64,000 bases of DNA from the NCBI GenBank assembly GCA_016932505.1, contig JAFGCT010000023.1:1-64000 (forward strand), read 5' to 3'. A program made the position numbers and the translations under genes. The notes beneath the pieces were generated by a model. The model had not been told where the DNA came from and searched no databases. It saw nothing but the letters and a program-made list of their open reading frames with translations. Positions 47,647-57,357 of this stretch are shown here, one piece after another (position 1 is the first letter of the stretch; each line of letters starts with the position of its first letter). This DNA is from Candidatus Peregrinibacteria bacterium (GTDB lineage: Bacteria; Patescibacteriota; Gracilibacteria; UM-FILTER-43-11).

Positions 47647-49230
47647 ATGTTCTGGGTAGACGAAATTGTAGATAAAATAATCGAAACATATCCAAATTTG
47701 GATGAATTTATAATACGTGATGAAAAAACCTTATCCGGTCCCGTTCATGTTGGTTCACTTAGAGGTGTAGTTATTCATGGAATAATCACGCAAGTTCTTA
47801 ATGAACGTGGTAAAAAAGCCAAATTCGTATTTGAGTTTAATGATTTTGACCCAATGGATGGTATGCCTAAAGAACTCGAAGGAAAAGGGTTCGATGAACA
47901 TATGGGAAAACCTCTATATACGGTTCCTGCACCGGATGGTAATGCTGAAAATTTTGCGGAATATTACGGACAGACTTTTTTGGGTGTAATTAATGAAATC
48001 GGATTTAGACCGGAAGTCCCACATGCAAAAGATGCCTACAAAAGCGGAAAAATGAATAAATGGATTGAGATCGGACTTACAAAAAACAATGAGATACGAG
48101 AAATTTACAAACGAATATCCGGCTCAGAAAAACCGGAACACTGGTCACCGGTAGCAGTAGTATGCGAAAAATGTGGAAAAATAGGCTCAACTGATGTTAT
48201 TTCATTTGACGGTGAAAAAGTTAAATATGTTTGTGCTAAACATAAAGTTAAATGGGCAATTGGTTGTGAACATGAAGGTGAAATATCACCTTATAACGGC
48301 AATGCAAAACTAACATGGAAAGTTGAATGGCCAGCTAAATGGGATGTATATAATGTTACAATTGAAGGAAGCGGAAAAGACCATAATGCCGCAGGAGGTT
48401 CACATAATATCGGCGAAGCAATTTGCAAAGAAATCTCGCATACAAATATTCCATTTAATGTTCCATATGAATTCTTTTTGATTGGAGGAAAAAAGATGAG
48501 TGCTTCAAAAGGCCTTGGTCAATCAGCCAGAGATATTGCAAACTTAGTACCACCAGAGATTCTTAGATATTTAATGATTGCTAAAAAGCCAAATCAACCT
48601 ATTGAATTTGACCCAGAAGGCGATACTATTCCAAGATTATTTGACCAACATGATTCAGCTGCAAAATGGTATTTTGAAAAAGGTGAAAAAGACGTTATGC
48701 AAACAGATTTAGCACGTTCCTTTGAGTTATGCCAGTTATCAGACAAAAAACCAACAGAAAGATATCTTCCAAGATTTTCACAACTTGTATTCATTATGCA
48801 AATTCCAAGGCTTGATGTGTATGAAGAAATGGCTAAAATTAAAGGCTCAGAACTTTCAGATGCAGATAAAGAAGAAATTGATTTACGTATGAAATATGCA
48901 AAAATATGGCTAGAAAGTTTTGCTCCAGATAAATACAAATATGAATTACAAGATGCTCTTCCTGAAATGGCAAAAGAACTAACAGATCTTCAAAAACAAT
49001 TCATTAAAGCACTTTCAGACAAACTTGAATCAGTGGAATGGGATGGAGAATTAATTCATGGAAATATTCATGAAATAGTAAAAGGAAATGAAGATTACAC
49101 ACCAAAAGATTGCTTTCAGGCAGTATACAAACTGTTTCTTGCAAAAGAATATGGTCCTCAGGTAGGTTGGTTTTTATCTGCATTGGATAAGGATTTTGTT
49201 ATAAACCGTTTACAAGAAGCTGTTAAATAA
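47647..49230 (+). CDS. lysS: Class I lysyl-tRNA synthetase (archaeal-type)
   Basis: HVGSLRGVVIHG (HIGH region), GKDHNAAGGSHNIGEAI, KKMSASKGLG (KMSKS region). Confidence 0.9.
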   Translation: MFWVDEIVDKIIETYPNLDEFIIRDEKTLSGPVHVGSLRGVVIHGIITQVLNERGKKAKFVFEFNDFDPMDGMPKELEGKGFDEHMGKPLYTVPAPDGNAENFAEYYGQTFLGVINEIGFRPEVPHAKDAYKSGKMNKWIEIGLTKNNEIREIYKRISGSEKPEHWSPVAVVCEKCGKIGSTDVISFDGEKVKYVCAKHKVKWAIGCEHEGEISPYNGNAKLTWKVEWPAKWDVYNVTIEGSGKDHNAAGGSHNIGEAICKEISHTNIPFNVPYEFFLIGGKKMSASKGLGQSARDIANLVPPEILRYLMIAKKPNQPIEFDPEGDTIPRLFDQHDSAAKWYFEKGEKDVMQTDLARSFELCQLSDKKPTERYLPRFSQLVFIMQIPRLDVYEEMAKIKGSELSDADKEEIDLRMKYAKIWLESFAPDKYKYELQDALPEMAKELTDLQKQFIKALSDKLESVEWDGELIHGNIHEIVKGNEDYTPKDCFQAVYKLFLAKEYGPQVGWFLSALDKDFVINRLQEAVK

Positions 49231-49232
49231 CA

Positions 49233-49721
49233 CTATAAATCTTCCTCATATTTTTCACCTATCAGATGTTTAATAGAATCCTTAACCTTTTTGTGTAGCC
49301 CTGAAATAGCGGCAATCATAAGTGTTTTTTGTGTAATTAATTGCATTTTACGAGGCTCGGAGCTTTCAAGTAATTTACCATTTTTATCTCTTGGTAAAGT
49401 TTTTATATTACCTGAAGCAAATTGAAGAGTAACCAATTCGATTGATTCATCTAATAATGATGAAGGTTCAACCATTGCAAGATTAAAATTAATAATACCT
49501 GGCTTCAGTGGAGTCATATTATACACACAGTCATTTTCAGTTTCTAACTCAGATACAGCTAGAGCCTCACAAATAACCTTTCGTAAATAATTTGTTAATT
49601 CTTTTTTGTTTTGAAAGCCGAAGTTAACAAATATTTTGTCTCTAATAGTCTCAAAATTGAACCTTTCTCTTGCTTCTATACCACCCGCAAAAAATTTTGA
49701 ACCGGTTTTTCTTACTTTCAT
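49233..49721 (-). CDS. Hypothetical protein
   Basis: 162-aa ORF convergent with lysS. Confidence 0.55.
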   Translation of the reverse strand: MKVRKTGSKFFAGGIEARERFNFETIRDKIFVNFGFQNKKELTNYLRKVICEALAVSELETENDCVYNMTPLKPGIINFNLAMVEPSSLLDESIELVTLQFASGNIKTLPRDKNGKLLESSEPRKMQLITQKTLMIAAISGLHKKVKDSIKHLIGEKYEEDL

Positions 49722-49886
49722 TAATGCTTATTTAGAATAATAAAGAGGATATTAATAACATATAAACATTTTATACTCAAATATCTTGTTTTTTTACAAT
49801 TAATGAATAAATGAAAAAATGCTTTGTAGTACTTGCTTTTTTATTGAAAATTTGATATAATGTAATGATTTAATAAAAAATTAATC

Positions 49887-51194
49887 ATGAAAACTAATAC
49901 AAAGAAATCAATATTTGCATTAATCATAGCCACAGCATTGGCTATTCCAACCGTATTTGGTGCGGACTACCCTGAGGATGTAACTGGTGTTACAGCTACA
50001 GCAGTAGATTCAACATCAATCGGTGTATCATGGGATTCTGCAACAGATTCCGTAGGCGGACTTGTTGATCATTATCGTATTTACTATAGTGACAATTCAG
50101 TTCAATCAGCCGGAACAGGTGACTATGAATCACAAATAGATACTCCTAATAATAATACTTCATATGTTGTTACAGGGCTTATGCCAGGTGAAGATTACTT
50201 CTTTTCTGTAACTGCATTTGATACATTGGGTGAAGAAAGTGAATCATATAGCTCTGAGGGAAGTGCTTCTACACCAGCCGAAACAGACACAGAAGAAGAA
50301 ACAGCAGGAGTGGTAACATCTCCTATTGTTGTTGATGTCACAGTAATAGATAGTACCCATATAGAGATTGAATTCTCTGAAAACATTGTGCTTCCTGAAT
50401 TACTTCCTGAGGCATCCTTTAGCATTGAAGAACAAATCAATCCTTCAGCAACATTAGAAGTAACAAGTGCAATGGTTGATCCTGCAAATCCGATGTCAGT
50501 GATTCTTGAAACAGAAGAACAAACATACGGTGTAAATTACATCGTTACAGTCGGAGTAAGTGTTAAAGGTGAAAACAACAATCCTATTATAAGTGGAAGT
50601 ACTGATTCTGGATTATTTGTTGGCTCAGACGTTGTTGCAGATTCTGAGGTAACACCAGTAGTAGAAGAAACTACTCCGGTAGAACCAGAGGAAACAGTAA
50701 CTGTTGAAGAAAGTATTTGTGGAAACGGTATATTAGAAAACGAAGAAGAATGTGATGATGGAAACTTAATAAATAACGATGGATGTGCAGAAACATGTGT
50801 AATAGATGAAGACACAACTCCTCCTGAAGATATTACAAGTCTACTTCTTTCATTTAAGGAACAAGTTGAATCATTCATTGTATTAATGGATTGGACAGCA
50901 AGTGTTGATTCTGCGAAAGATCTTGTAGACCAAATTATCTATCAGAGTATGGATAGAGGAACTACATACGACACAGGTACAGCATTAGGTGCTGAAGCAA
51001 CTCATTACGAACTTCCAAATATGGAAGGTGGTAAGGAATATACATTCAAAATTGCAACTAAAGACGATAATGGAAATGAGTCAGTTGGTGTAGTTAAATC
51101 TATCAGACTTCCTCAAACAGGTCTTGGAATCGGATTCCTATTATTAGGTAGTGCAGTTGCCGCAGGTTCTGCATTAAGACGACGCAAACGATAA
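49887..51194 (+). CDS. LPXTG-anchored surface protein: FN3 domains and Cys-rich CDDGN repeat
   Basis: Signal peptide; FN3 (PEDVTGVTATAVDSTSIGVSWDSATDSVGGLVDHYRIYY); CGNGILENEEECDDGNLINNDGCAETC; LPQTG + hydrophobic stretch + RRRKR. Confidence 0.88.
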   Translation: MKTNTKKSIFALIIATALAIPTVFGADYPEDVTGVTATAVDSTSIGVSWDSATDSVGGLVDHYRIYYSDNSVQSAGTGDYESQIDTPNNNTSYVVTGLMPGEDYFFSVTAFDTLGEESESYSSEGSASTPAETDTEEETAGVVTSPIVVDVTVIDSTHIEIEFSENIVLPELLPEASFSIEEQINPSATLEVTSAMVDPANPMSVILETEEQTYGVNYIVTVGVSVKGENNNPIISGSTDSGLFVGSDVVADSEVTPVVEETTPVEPEETVTVEESICGNGILENEEECDDGNLINNDGCAETCVIDEDTTPPEDITSLLLSFKEQVESFIVLMDWTASVDSAKDLVDQIIYQSMDRGTTYDTGTALGAEATHYELPNMEGGKEYTFKIATKDDNGNESVGVVKSIRLPQTGLGIGFLLLGSAVAAGSALRRRKR

Positions 51195-51211
51195 AATGAA
51201 TTATAAACAAA

Positions 51212-51245
51212 GAGCTCACTCAGCACTATTAGTTGGGTGAGCATT
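51212..51245 (+). terminator. Terminator of LPQTG gene
   Basis: GCTCACTCAgcactattagtTGGGTGAGC followed by ATTTTTG. Confidence 0.7.
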
Positions 51246-51287
51246 TTTGAATCTAGTATCAGTTGACATATCCTATATATATGTTAT

Positions 51288-52133
51288 TTATACCCTAAGA
51301 TACTTTAATAGCTCCTGAATACTAAAACGAAGAAATTCAATTTTAGACCTATCTATTATATCAATACCACCAGACATATTTACGCTTCGACTCACAGCTT
51401 CCGCCTCAGACATAGCAGATAAAGCAGATAGCTCTTCAGGTGTTGGCTGACCGTATTCTGCAAAAAAACCATAACACCCGTTTATATTTGCAAGTCCCAT
51501 ATCCTTTTTCCAGTTATCACCAACAACTCCTACTCTTTTTGGAATTTCTTTTTGGGGAATGTGTAAATATCTGGATAAATCTAGATTTGGCTTAGTATTG
51601 GGTAAGGTCGCGAGATTGTATTCATCATGATAGTGCATATTTACTAATGCTCTGCTATATGGCGATTGAAGTGTCGGATCTTTTTGCACAAACACATTAT
51701 CAAAATATTTACCTAACCCAGCCGCACTTAACCGCCAAACAGCCCTTGTGAGTGGCGCATCGGTAAAAACATGCATATTTATTCCTCTTTGCTGGATTTC
51801 TTCAAGCGTACTATGGACATTTGAATAAGGAATAAATGTTTCTGCACATACACCATCGAATACTGCCTTTGAACCCATAGCTAAATCCATTGAATTTGGC
51901 CCATGCAGAATTGGAATATTTTGTACCACAAAAGGATAATCAAGCGTTCCTGCATTACTTTTGACCTGTCTTATCTCATTTTCGATAACAGACTGGGGAT
52001 AACCGGATTCATTAACCAAAAACTCAACCATAGCTCTTTGAGCTTTAACAAACATATTGGTAAACGACCAAGTAGTGTTATCTAAATCAAAAATCAAATC
52101 TGTGATGTCAAACGTGCTAGCTTTATTTAACAT
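51288..52133 (-). CDS. HAD-superfamily hydrolase
   Basis: LIFDLDNTTW motif I; VFTDAP; GVVGDNWKKDMGLANINGCYGFFAEYG. Confidence 0.78.
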   Translation of the reverse strand: MLNKASTFDITDLIFDLDNTTWSFTNMFVKAQRAMVEFLVNESGYPQSVIENEIRQVKSNAGTLDYPFVVQNIPILHGPNSMDLAMGSKAVFDGVCAETFIPYSNVHSTLEEIQQRGINMHVFTDAPLTRAVWRLSAAGLGKYFDNVFVQKDPTLQSPYSRALVNMHYHDEYNLATLPNTKPNLDLSRYLHIPQKEIPKRVGVVGDNWKKDMGLANINGCYGFFAEYGQPTPEELSALSAMSEAEAVSRSVNMSGGIDIIDRSKIEFLRFSIQELLKYLRV

Positions 52134-52284
52134 GTATTTAAAATGGAGGTAATCTTAATACAATTTAATAAAAAAAGCGAACCATATAGTAATGTGATGC
52201 TATTCATTACATCAAACGGATTAAATTTGACAATTTATAAAAAATTATGATATAAACACTATCCAGCACATCACTTTTTGAATT

Positions 52285-53127
52285 TTGGAATTTGTAAATT
52301 GGAATTTACATAAGTGGGTGCTCTCCCACACTATTCTATTTGGAGTTTTATTGCTTGTAACACTTCAATTATTTTCGATTAAGCATTCAGAACTATCTGT
52401 TAGTATTTTGAACGTAGGTCAGGGTGACTCAATTTTAATTCAAACACCTGAATACAAAAATATACTTATCGACGCAGGAGAAAATAGTCAGGTTATTGAT
52501 GAACTAGGTAGCAAGATAAACTTCTTCGACCAAACAATCGATCTAGCTATAATCACACACCCTCACCGTGACCATTTTGGGGGATTTTTGGACGTTATGC
52601 AGAAGTATCCAATCAAACGATTTATGCTTACTGGAGCCTCTGCAAGTGACCCAATGTACACCGCATTATTAGATGCAATCAAAACACAAAAAATCCCAAT
52701 CATTTTTCCCAACAACGACAAAGACCTGCAAATCGGCAAAAATTCATATCTAGATATTATTTATCCACTAAAAGATCAAAATTTACTTGGGCAGAATGTT
52801 GATAATAAAAATAACACTTCAATCGTAGCCAATCTTATAACCAATAATAAGTCACAAATTTTACTAACAGGGGACGCAGAACATGAGGAGGAAAGAGAAA
52901 TCTTACTTAGCGGACAAAATATTCAAAGCCCAATCCTCAAACTCGGCCATCACGGCAGTCGCACCGCGACGTCAAACGAATTCCTTTCTGCGGTTAGCCC
53001 ACAAACCGCCATAATATCCGCAGGAATTAATAATAAATTTGACCATCCTCATCAGGAAACATTAGATAAATTATCAGATATCGAAATATTGCAAACAATT
53101 AATGGAACGATTGAATTTAGTTTTTAG
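52285..53127 (+). CDS. ComEC C-terminal-like metallo-beta-lactamase hydrolase with N-terminal TM
   Basis: SVSILNVGQGDSILIQTP, ITHPHRDHFGG, LLTGDAEHEEE, LKLGHHGSRTATSNEF. Track start is TTG within an AT repeat; start uncertain. Confidence 0.85.
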   Translation: MEFVNWNLHKWVLSHTILFGVLLLVTLQLFSIKHSELSVSILNVGQGDSILIQTPEYKNILIDAGENSQVIDELGSKINFFDQTIDLAIITHPHRDHFGGFLDVMQKYPIKRFMLTGASASDPMYTALLDAIKTQKIPIIFPNNDKDLQIGKNSYLDIIYPLKDQNLLGQNVDNKNNTSIVANLITNNKSQILLTGDAEHEEEREILLSGQNIQSPILKLGHHGSRTATSNEFLSAVSPQTAIISAGINNKFDHPHQETLDKLSDIEILQTINGTIEFSF

Positions 53128-53458
53128 TTTCATGACATTATATAAAGAAAAATATGGAATATTGATTATAAATAATAAGTACGACAACATTACCCCATAC
53201 CCCGTAGAGACACGATTAATCGTGTCTCTACATAATGAATGTTTAAATAAATTTAGACCACTAAACCCCAATTCCCTTTCATCAATTATTAACCAATTCA
53301 AGGGTGCGGTTAAACACTAGTGTAATAAAAACGGATACCCAAACTTCCAATGGCAATCGCGTTTTTACGACCACATAATTACCAATGACAAAGAATTACT
53401 CAAAATCCAAGAATATATTTATTATAACCCACAAATGTGGGATAGGAATAAAAAATAA
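53102..53458 (+). pseudogene. Degenerate RAYT transposase relic (HUH half lost; in-frame TAG)
   Basis: One frame reads YGILIINNKYDN...PNSLSSIINQFKGAVKH*CNKNGYPNFQWQSRFYDHIITNDKELLKIQEYIYYNPQMWDRNKK*; TAG at 53318-53320; C-terminus matches the intact RAYT. Homology starts around 53145. Confidence 0.85.
53204..53231. repeat. Perfect 28-bp REP-like palindrome inside the RAYT relic
   Basis: GTAGAGACACGATTAATCGTGTCTCTAC is its own reverse complement. Confidence 0.9.
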
Positions 53459-53545
53459 AAAATAAAAACTATAAATTGCTTTATTATGGTAAAATAGATT
53501 AAACAAAAGTAATTTTGTAATTTTAAAAATTGTAATAATAAAACC

Positions 53546-54865
53546 ATGCAAGTAATATTACTAGCTGCCGGCCAATCAACAAGACTGGATCCTATTTCTG
53601 ATAAAAATACATTGGAGTTCGCAGGCAAAACTTTAATCGAACACCAAATTGCCGCACTAAAACACGCAAATATGCGGGATATTGCAGTAGTGGCAGGTGC
53701 ACATAATATTAAAAAAATTGAGGAAATTTTGGCGAAACAAAAGAATGTTGTTGTTATGGAACAAACCGATTTAAAAACTGGAATGGCAGGCGGTGTTCTG
53801 GCAGGCGCAAAGGTTGTTAAACACAAAAACATTCTTGTTATGAGCACTAATGACGTTTTTGAAGAAAAATTATTTGAAGACATAATCCAAACATCCAAAA
53901 CAAAAGACATTGATGGTGTAATTGCAGGTAAAGATGTCGATTCTTATTTTCCGGGTGGTTACCTTAAATTTGGAAAAGACAAATTAATTACACAAATTAT
54001 AGAAAAACCAGGGGAGGGAAAAGAGCCAAGCAAGTTTGTAAATCTTGTATGTCATGTTTATAACGATTTCCCTGCATTTGTGGATTTCTTGAAAAAATCG
54101 AAAGCAAAAGCAGATGGAAGATATGAAGACGCATTGAATATTTACATCAAAAAAGGTAAAGCAAAGATAATGCTTCAAAAATACCATGGAAGCTGGCAGG
54201 CAATTAAATACCCATGGGATATTTTAAAATTAATGAATAACTTCCTAAATCAGCTTGAACGAAAAATCGACAAAACCGCTACCATCGCAAAAAATGCAAT
54301 AGTAGAAGGTAATGTAGTTATAGGACCTAATGTAAAAGTATTTGATAACGCAGTAATTCATGGACCTGCTTATATTGGCGAAGGTTCAATTATCGCTACA
54401 AACGCTCTTGTACGCAGTAGTATGATAGGTAGCAGATGCGTTGTCGGCTTTTCAACAGAAGTAGGTCGCAGCTACTTAAATAACGACGTATGGTGCCATT
54501 CCAATTACATCGGCGACAGTATTATCGATGAAAATGTTTCATTTGGATCAGGAACTGTTCTTGGCAACCTACGCTTTGATGAAGAAAATGTAAAAGTGGA
54601 TATAAAAGGCAAACGAATAGACAGTAGAACAAACAAACTTGGTGCAATAATAGGCAAAGGAACAAGAATAGGCATAAATGCTAGCACAAACCCGGGTGTA
54701 AAAATCGGTCAAAATTGCTTCATCGGCGGAAGTATGTATGTAGATAAAGATATTCCCGATAACAAAATGGCACTAGTAGAACAAAAAGTGAAACTTATTC
54801 CCAATAAAAAAACTATCAGCATTGAAGACAGGAAGGAGATGATGAAAAAGTTAAATAAGAAATAA
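53546..54865 (+). CDS. GlmU-like nucleotidyltransferase with left-handed beta-helix domain
   Basis: VILLAAGQSTRLDPISDKNTLEFAGKTLIEHQI; hexapeptide-type C-terminus (IVEGNVVIGPNVKVFDNAVIHGPAYIGEGS...). Confidence 0.88.
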   Translation: MQVILLAAGQSTRLDPISDKNTLEFAGKTLIEHQIAALKHANMRDIAVVAGAHNIKKIEEILAKQKNVVVMEQTDLKTGMAGGVLAGAKVVKHKNILVMSTNDVFEEKLFEDIIQTSKTKDIDGVIAGKDVDSYFPGGYLKFGKDKLITQIIEKPGEGKEPSKFVNLVCHVYNDFPAFVDFLKKSKAKADGRYEDALNIYIKKGKAKIMLQKYHGSWQAIKYPWDILKLMNNFLNQLERKIDKTATIAKNAIVEGNVVIGPNVKVFDNAVIHGPAYIGEGSIIATNALVRSSMIGSRCVVGFSTEVGRSYLNNDVWCHSNYIGDSIIDENVSFGSGTVLGNLRFDEENVKVDIKGKRIDSRTNKLGAIIGKGTRIGINASTNPGVKIGQNCFIGGSMYVDKDIPDNKMALVEQKVKLIPNKKTISIEDRKEMMKKLNKK

Positions 54866-54971
54866 GCCAAACCACATCTCGTTTCTGGCCATGTAAAACA
54901 AATTTTAAAATTGATTTTATGTCCGTTAGAAACGAGTTACACGTAGCCACAATATAAAGAAGACAAACAAT

Positions 54972-56564
54972 CTACTGAATAATCACACTCACACCCCTAA
55001 GATTAATAGCAGGGGATGTTGTTATTGTATAACCATTCAAAGGGGTTGCAGGAAATCCAAAGCGCATATCAATAGTCGGCAAATCATAAATCGAATCTAA
55101 ATAAAGCTTAATTGTGTCGGTTGTGCGCCCACCATTAATATAACACTTAACATAAAAATTTCTTTTTTGGTCATTCTTAATTATGTAAGGAGATGGAAAC
55201 GCAAATATCAATTTATCTCCATAAAAACCTTCTGCAGTAGAAATTAAATCTCCATTATCCAATAAACTGCAATCGGTCATTTTATCTGAACTAAAGGTGC
55301 CACCCTGAGTTAACATTACCGCTCTTAGTGCAATATCACCCGGTGAACCTGCTTCAAGTCTAAATGCTGCTATTTCCGAATAGTCATCTCTTCTAGGGGC
55401 TACAGGAGTTAATCCAGGAGTTACAGTTATGGTATTCGCATATATATTGCCAATATTAACCGCATTGCCAGACATTGGGAAATCTCCAATTACCGATGAA
55501 GCGCTGGAAGAAATATCGGATGCAGAAGCTAGAGAGAAAAAATGTTCATTAGTAGGTGTAGCATATGGGTGAACATCACCATATGCTGCAATGTTTACCG
55601 TTTGACCTGCACCTACAAATACATTAAGTGGTATTGTTACCTTATTTGTATCTGCGCTAATTGTGAACTCTGAAGGAGTAATTTTAAACATACCCTGATA
55701 TACATATATACCAATCCAATCAGAAGAAGCCCCAACTCCTGAGCGAGTTAATGATATTTCAGAAACTAAAACATCAGCATCTGTAGCAGTTAAATCCAAA
55801 TTGATTAGATGTCCTGTGCTTAAAAGTGGAACGGTTATAGGGGGATACTGAGATTGCCCTAAAGACACAATTAATCCATTTTCCTCCATTATTACTTCAT
55901 CAGATGCCACATTCCTGAGTTCGCTTTCTCTATCATCAATCTGCTTAGAATTAGCAATAAGTTTTGCAATTTGAGAACGTGTAATAGGATCAGCAGGCCC
56001 AAAATTACCATCTGCATAACCATCTAATATTCCATTATTAAAAGCGGTAACTACATAATCGTAATACCACATATCTTTTATTACATCTGGGAAAATTGAT
56101 TCGGTCTCGGTATTTATTGGAATATTAAAAGCTGTGATAAGAATTTTCGTTGCAGCATCACGCGTTACAAAATCATTATACCCAAATATATCAGTTGGAT
56201 TGTCATCAACATCCGTATAACCACCAATAATATTTAACTGAACGGCAGCCTCAATGTAATCAAAGTACTCAGAATTGGCAGGAACATCACTAAATGTAGG
56301 ATTTTCCGGAGATTCATAATCAGATAATCCATCAACTGCCTTAACAATCATTTTAGCTAGCTCTGCTCTGGTAAGATTATCATTTGGACGATACTCATCG
56401 CCAAATTCAATTACTCCACCCTGCACAAGCTCCTCAACATAATTATAATACCAAGAATCTACCGGCACATCATTAAAAGTTTGAGCAAAAACAAATTGAG
56501 TATTTACTACAAACAAAGCTACTGCAGAAAAAACAACAAAAGCTTTTTTTATATCTTCAAACAT
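54972..56564 (-). CDS. Shorter SLH protein paralogous to the N-terminal part of the 9058-13191 protein
   Basis: Same order of SLH repeats and following domains; C-terminus corresponds to GGRTTDTIxLYLD...LRG of the large protein. Confidence 0.9.
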   Translation of the reverse strand: MFEDIKKAFVVFSAVALFVVNTQFVFAQTFNDVPVDSWYYNYVEELVQGGVIEFGDEYRPNDNLTRAELAKMIVKAVDGLSDYESPENPTFSDVPANSEYFDYIEAAVQLNIIGGYTDVDDNPTDIFGYNDFVTRDAATKILITAFNIPINTETESIFPDVIKDMWYYDYVVTAFNNGILDGYADGNFGPADPITRSQIAKLIANSKQIDDRESELRNVASDEVIMEENGLIVSLGQSQYPPITVPLLSTGHLINLDLTATDADVLVSEISLTRSGVGASSDWIGIYVYQGMFKITPSEFTISADTNKVTIPLNVFVGAGQTVNIAAYGDVHPYATPTNEHFFSLASASDISSSASSVIGDFPMSGNAVNIGNIYANTITVTPGLTPVAPRRDDYSEIAAFRLEAGSPGDIALRAVMLTQGGTFSSDKMTDCSLLDNGDLISTAEGFYGDKLIFAFPSPYIIKNDQKRNFYVKCYINGGRTTDTIKLYLDSIYDLPTIDMRFGFPATPLNGYTITTSPAINLRGVSVIIQ

Positions 56565-56830
56565 AATATTTTTATTTTAGAATGTGAATTTTATTTTATG
56601 ACCATGATGATAGTAGCAAATTAAGAATTTAAATTCCATATTTAGTTCAATAATTTTGAAAATTAAAATAAAATAGACATAACATTAAATATAGTATATA
56701 ATTTAAAACCTTTATAAAATAATTATCTAAATGGAAAAAGATTGAATAAAAGACGTAACCTGCCATTCACTATCTTGCTCAAGATTGGTGAAAGGCGGAT
56801 TTGTTCTTTTAAGTCGTTAGTGGTGAATTT

Positions 56831-56883
56831 CTTAACAATTCAAGTTCATTTCCAAATTGTTGGAGGTGATAAGAATTGTTAAG
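56831..56883 (+). promoter_or_regulatory. Leader hairpin (11-bp perfect inverted repeat) upstream of small membrane protein
   Basis: CTTAACAATTC (56831-56841) / GAATTGTTAAG (56873-56883). Confidence 0.5.
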
Positions 56884-56921
56884 ATTGTAGGCAATTGTGC
56901 CTTGGCTCAATAGGGGAAATT

Positions 56922-57239
56922 ATGGATAAATTCATTCACGAATGTATTCAGGGTGAACACCTGGCAATTGTAGGGATAATACTGCTTGGAATAGCAGTTT
57001 CGTTACTAACCCTATATGCATTCGCCAGTCGAAAAAGAATTAGAAAGTTAGAAGAAAGGCAGGCTAAAAACAATGAAAGACTGAAAAAGATGCCATATAA
57101 TCGTTGGACAGACCCACAATGGAAAGAGAATAGTGTTGTAAAAAAAAGGAAATCAAGAACAGCTTCAGAAAAAAGAATGATGCAAGCATGGCTTGCATAC
57201 ACTCCAAAAAAACCCAAAAATTCAGACCCTAACCACTAA
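56922..57239 (+). CDS. Small single-TM protein with basic C-terminus
   Basis: MDKFIHECIQGEHLAIVGIILLGIAVSLLTLYAFASRKRIRKLEERQ... Confidence 0.55.
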   Translation: MDKFIHECIQGEHLAIVGIILLGIAVSLLTLYAFASRKRIRKLEERQAKNNERLKKMPYNRWTDPQWKENSVVKKRKSRTASEKRMMQAWLAYTPKKPKNSDPNH

Positions 57240-57306
57240 CGCTTCAACCGCTCCTCCTTGTAATAAAAAAACAGGGAGGGGCACACTATTAAATTCAAAT
57301 AACACA

Positions 57307-57334
57307 TTGACAAAAGATGTATCAATGATATAAT
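57307..57334 (+). promoter_or_regulatory. Consensus promoter of the SLH-sortase gene
   Basis: TTGACA-N16-TATAAT. Confidence 0.75.
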
Positions 57335-57357
57335 TCAAACCTTTCAGAGAGTATATA

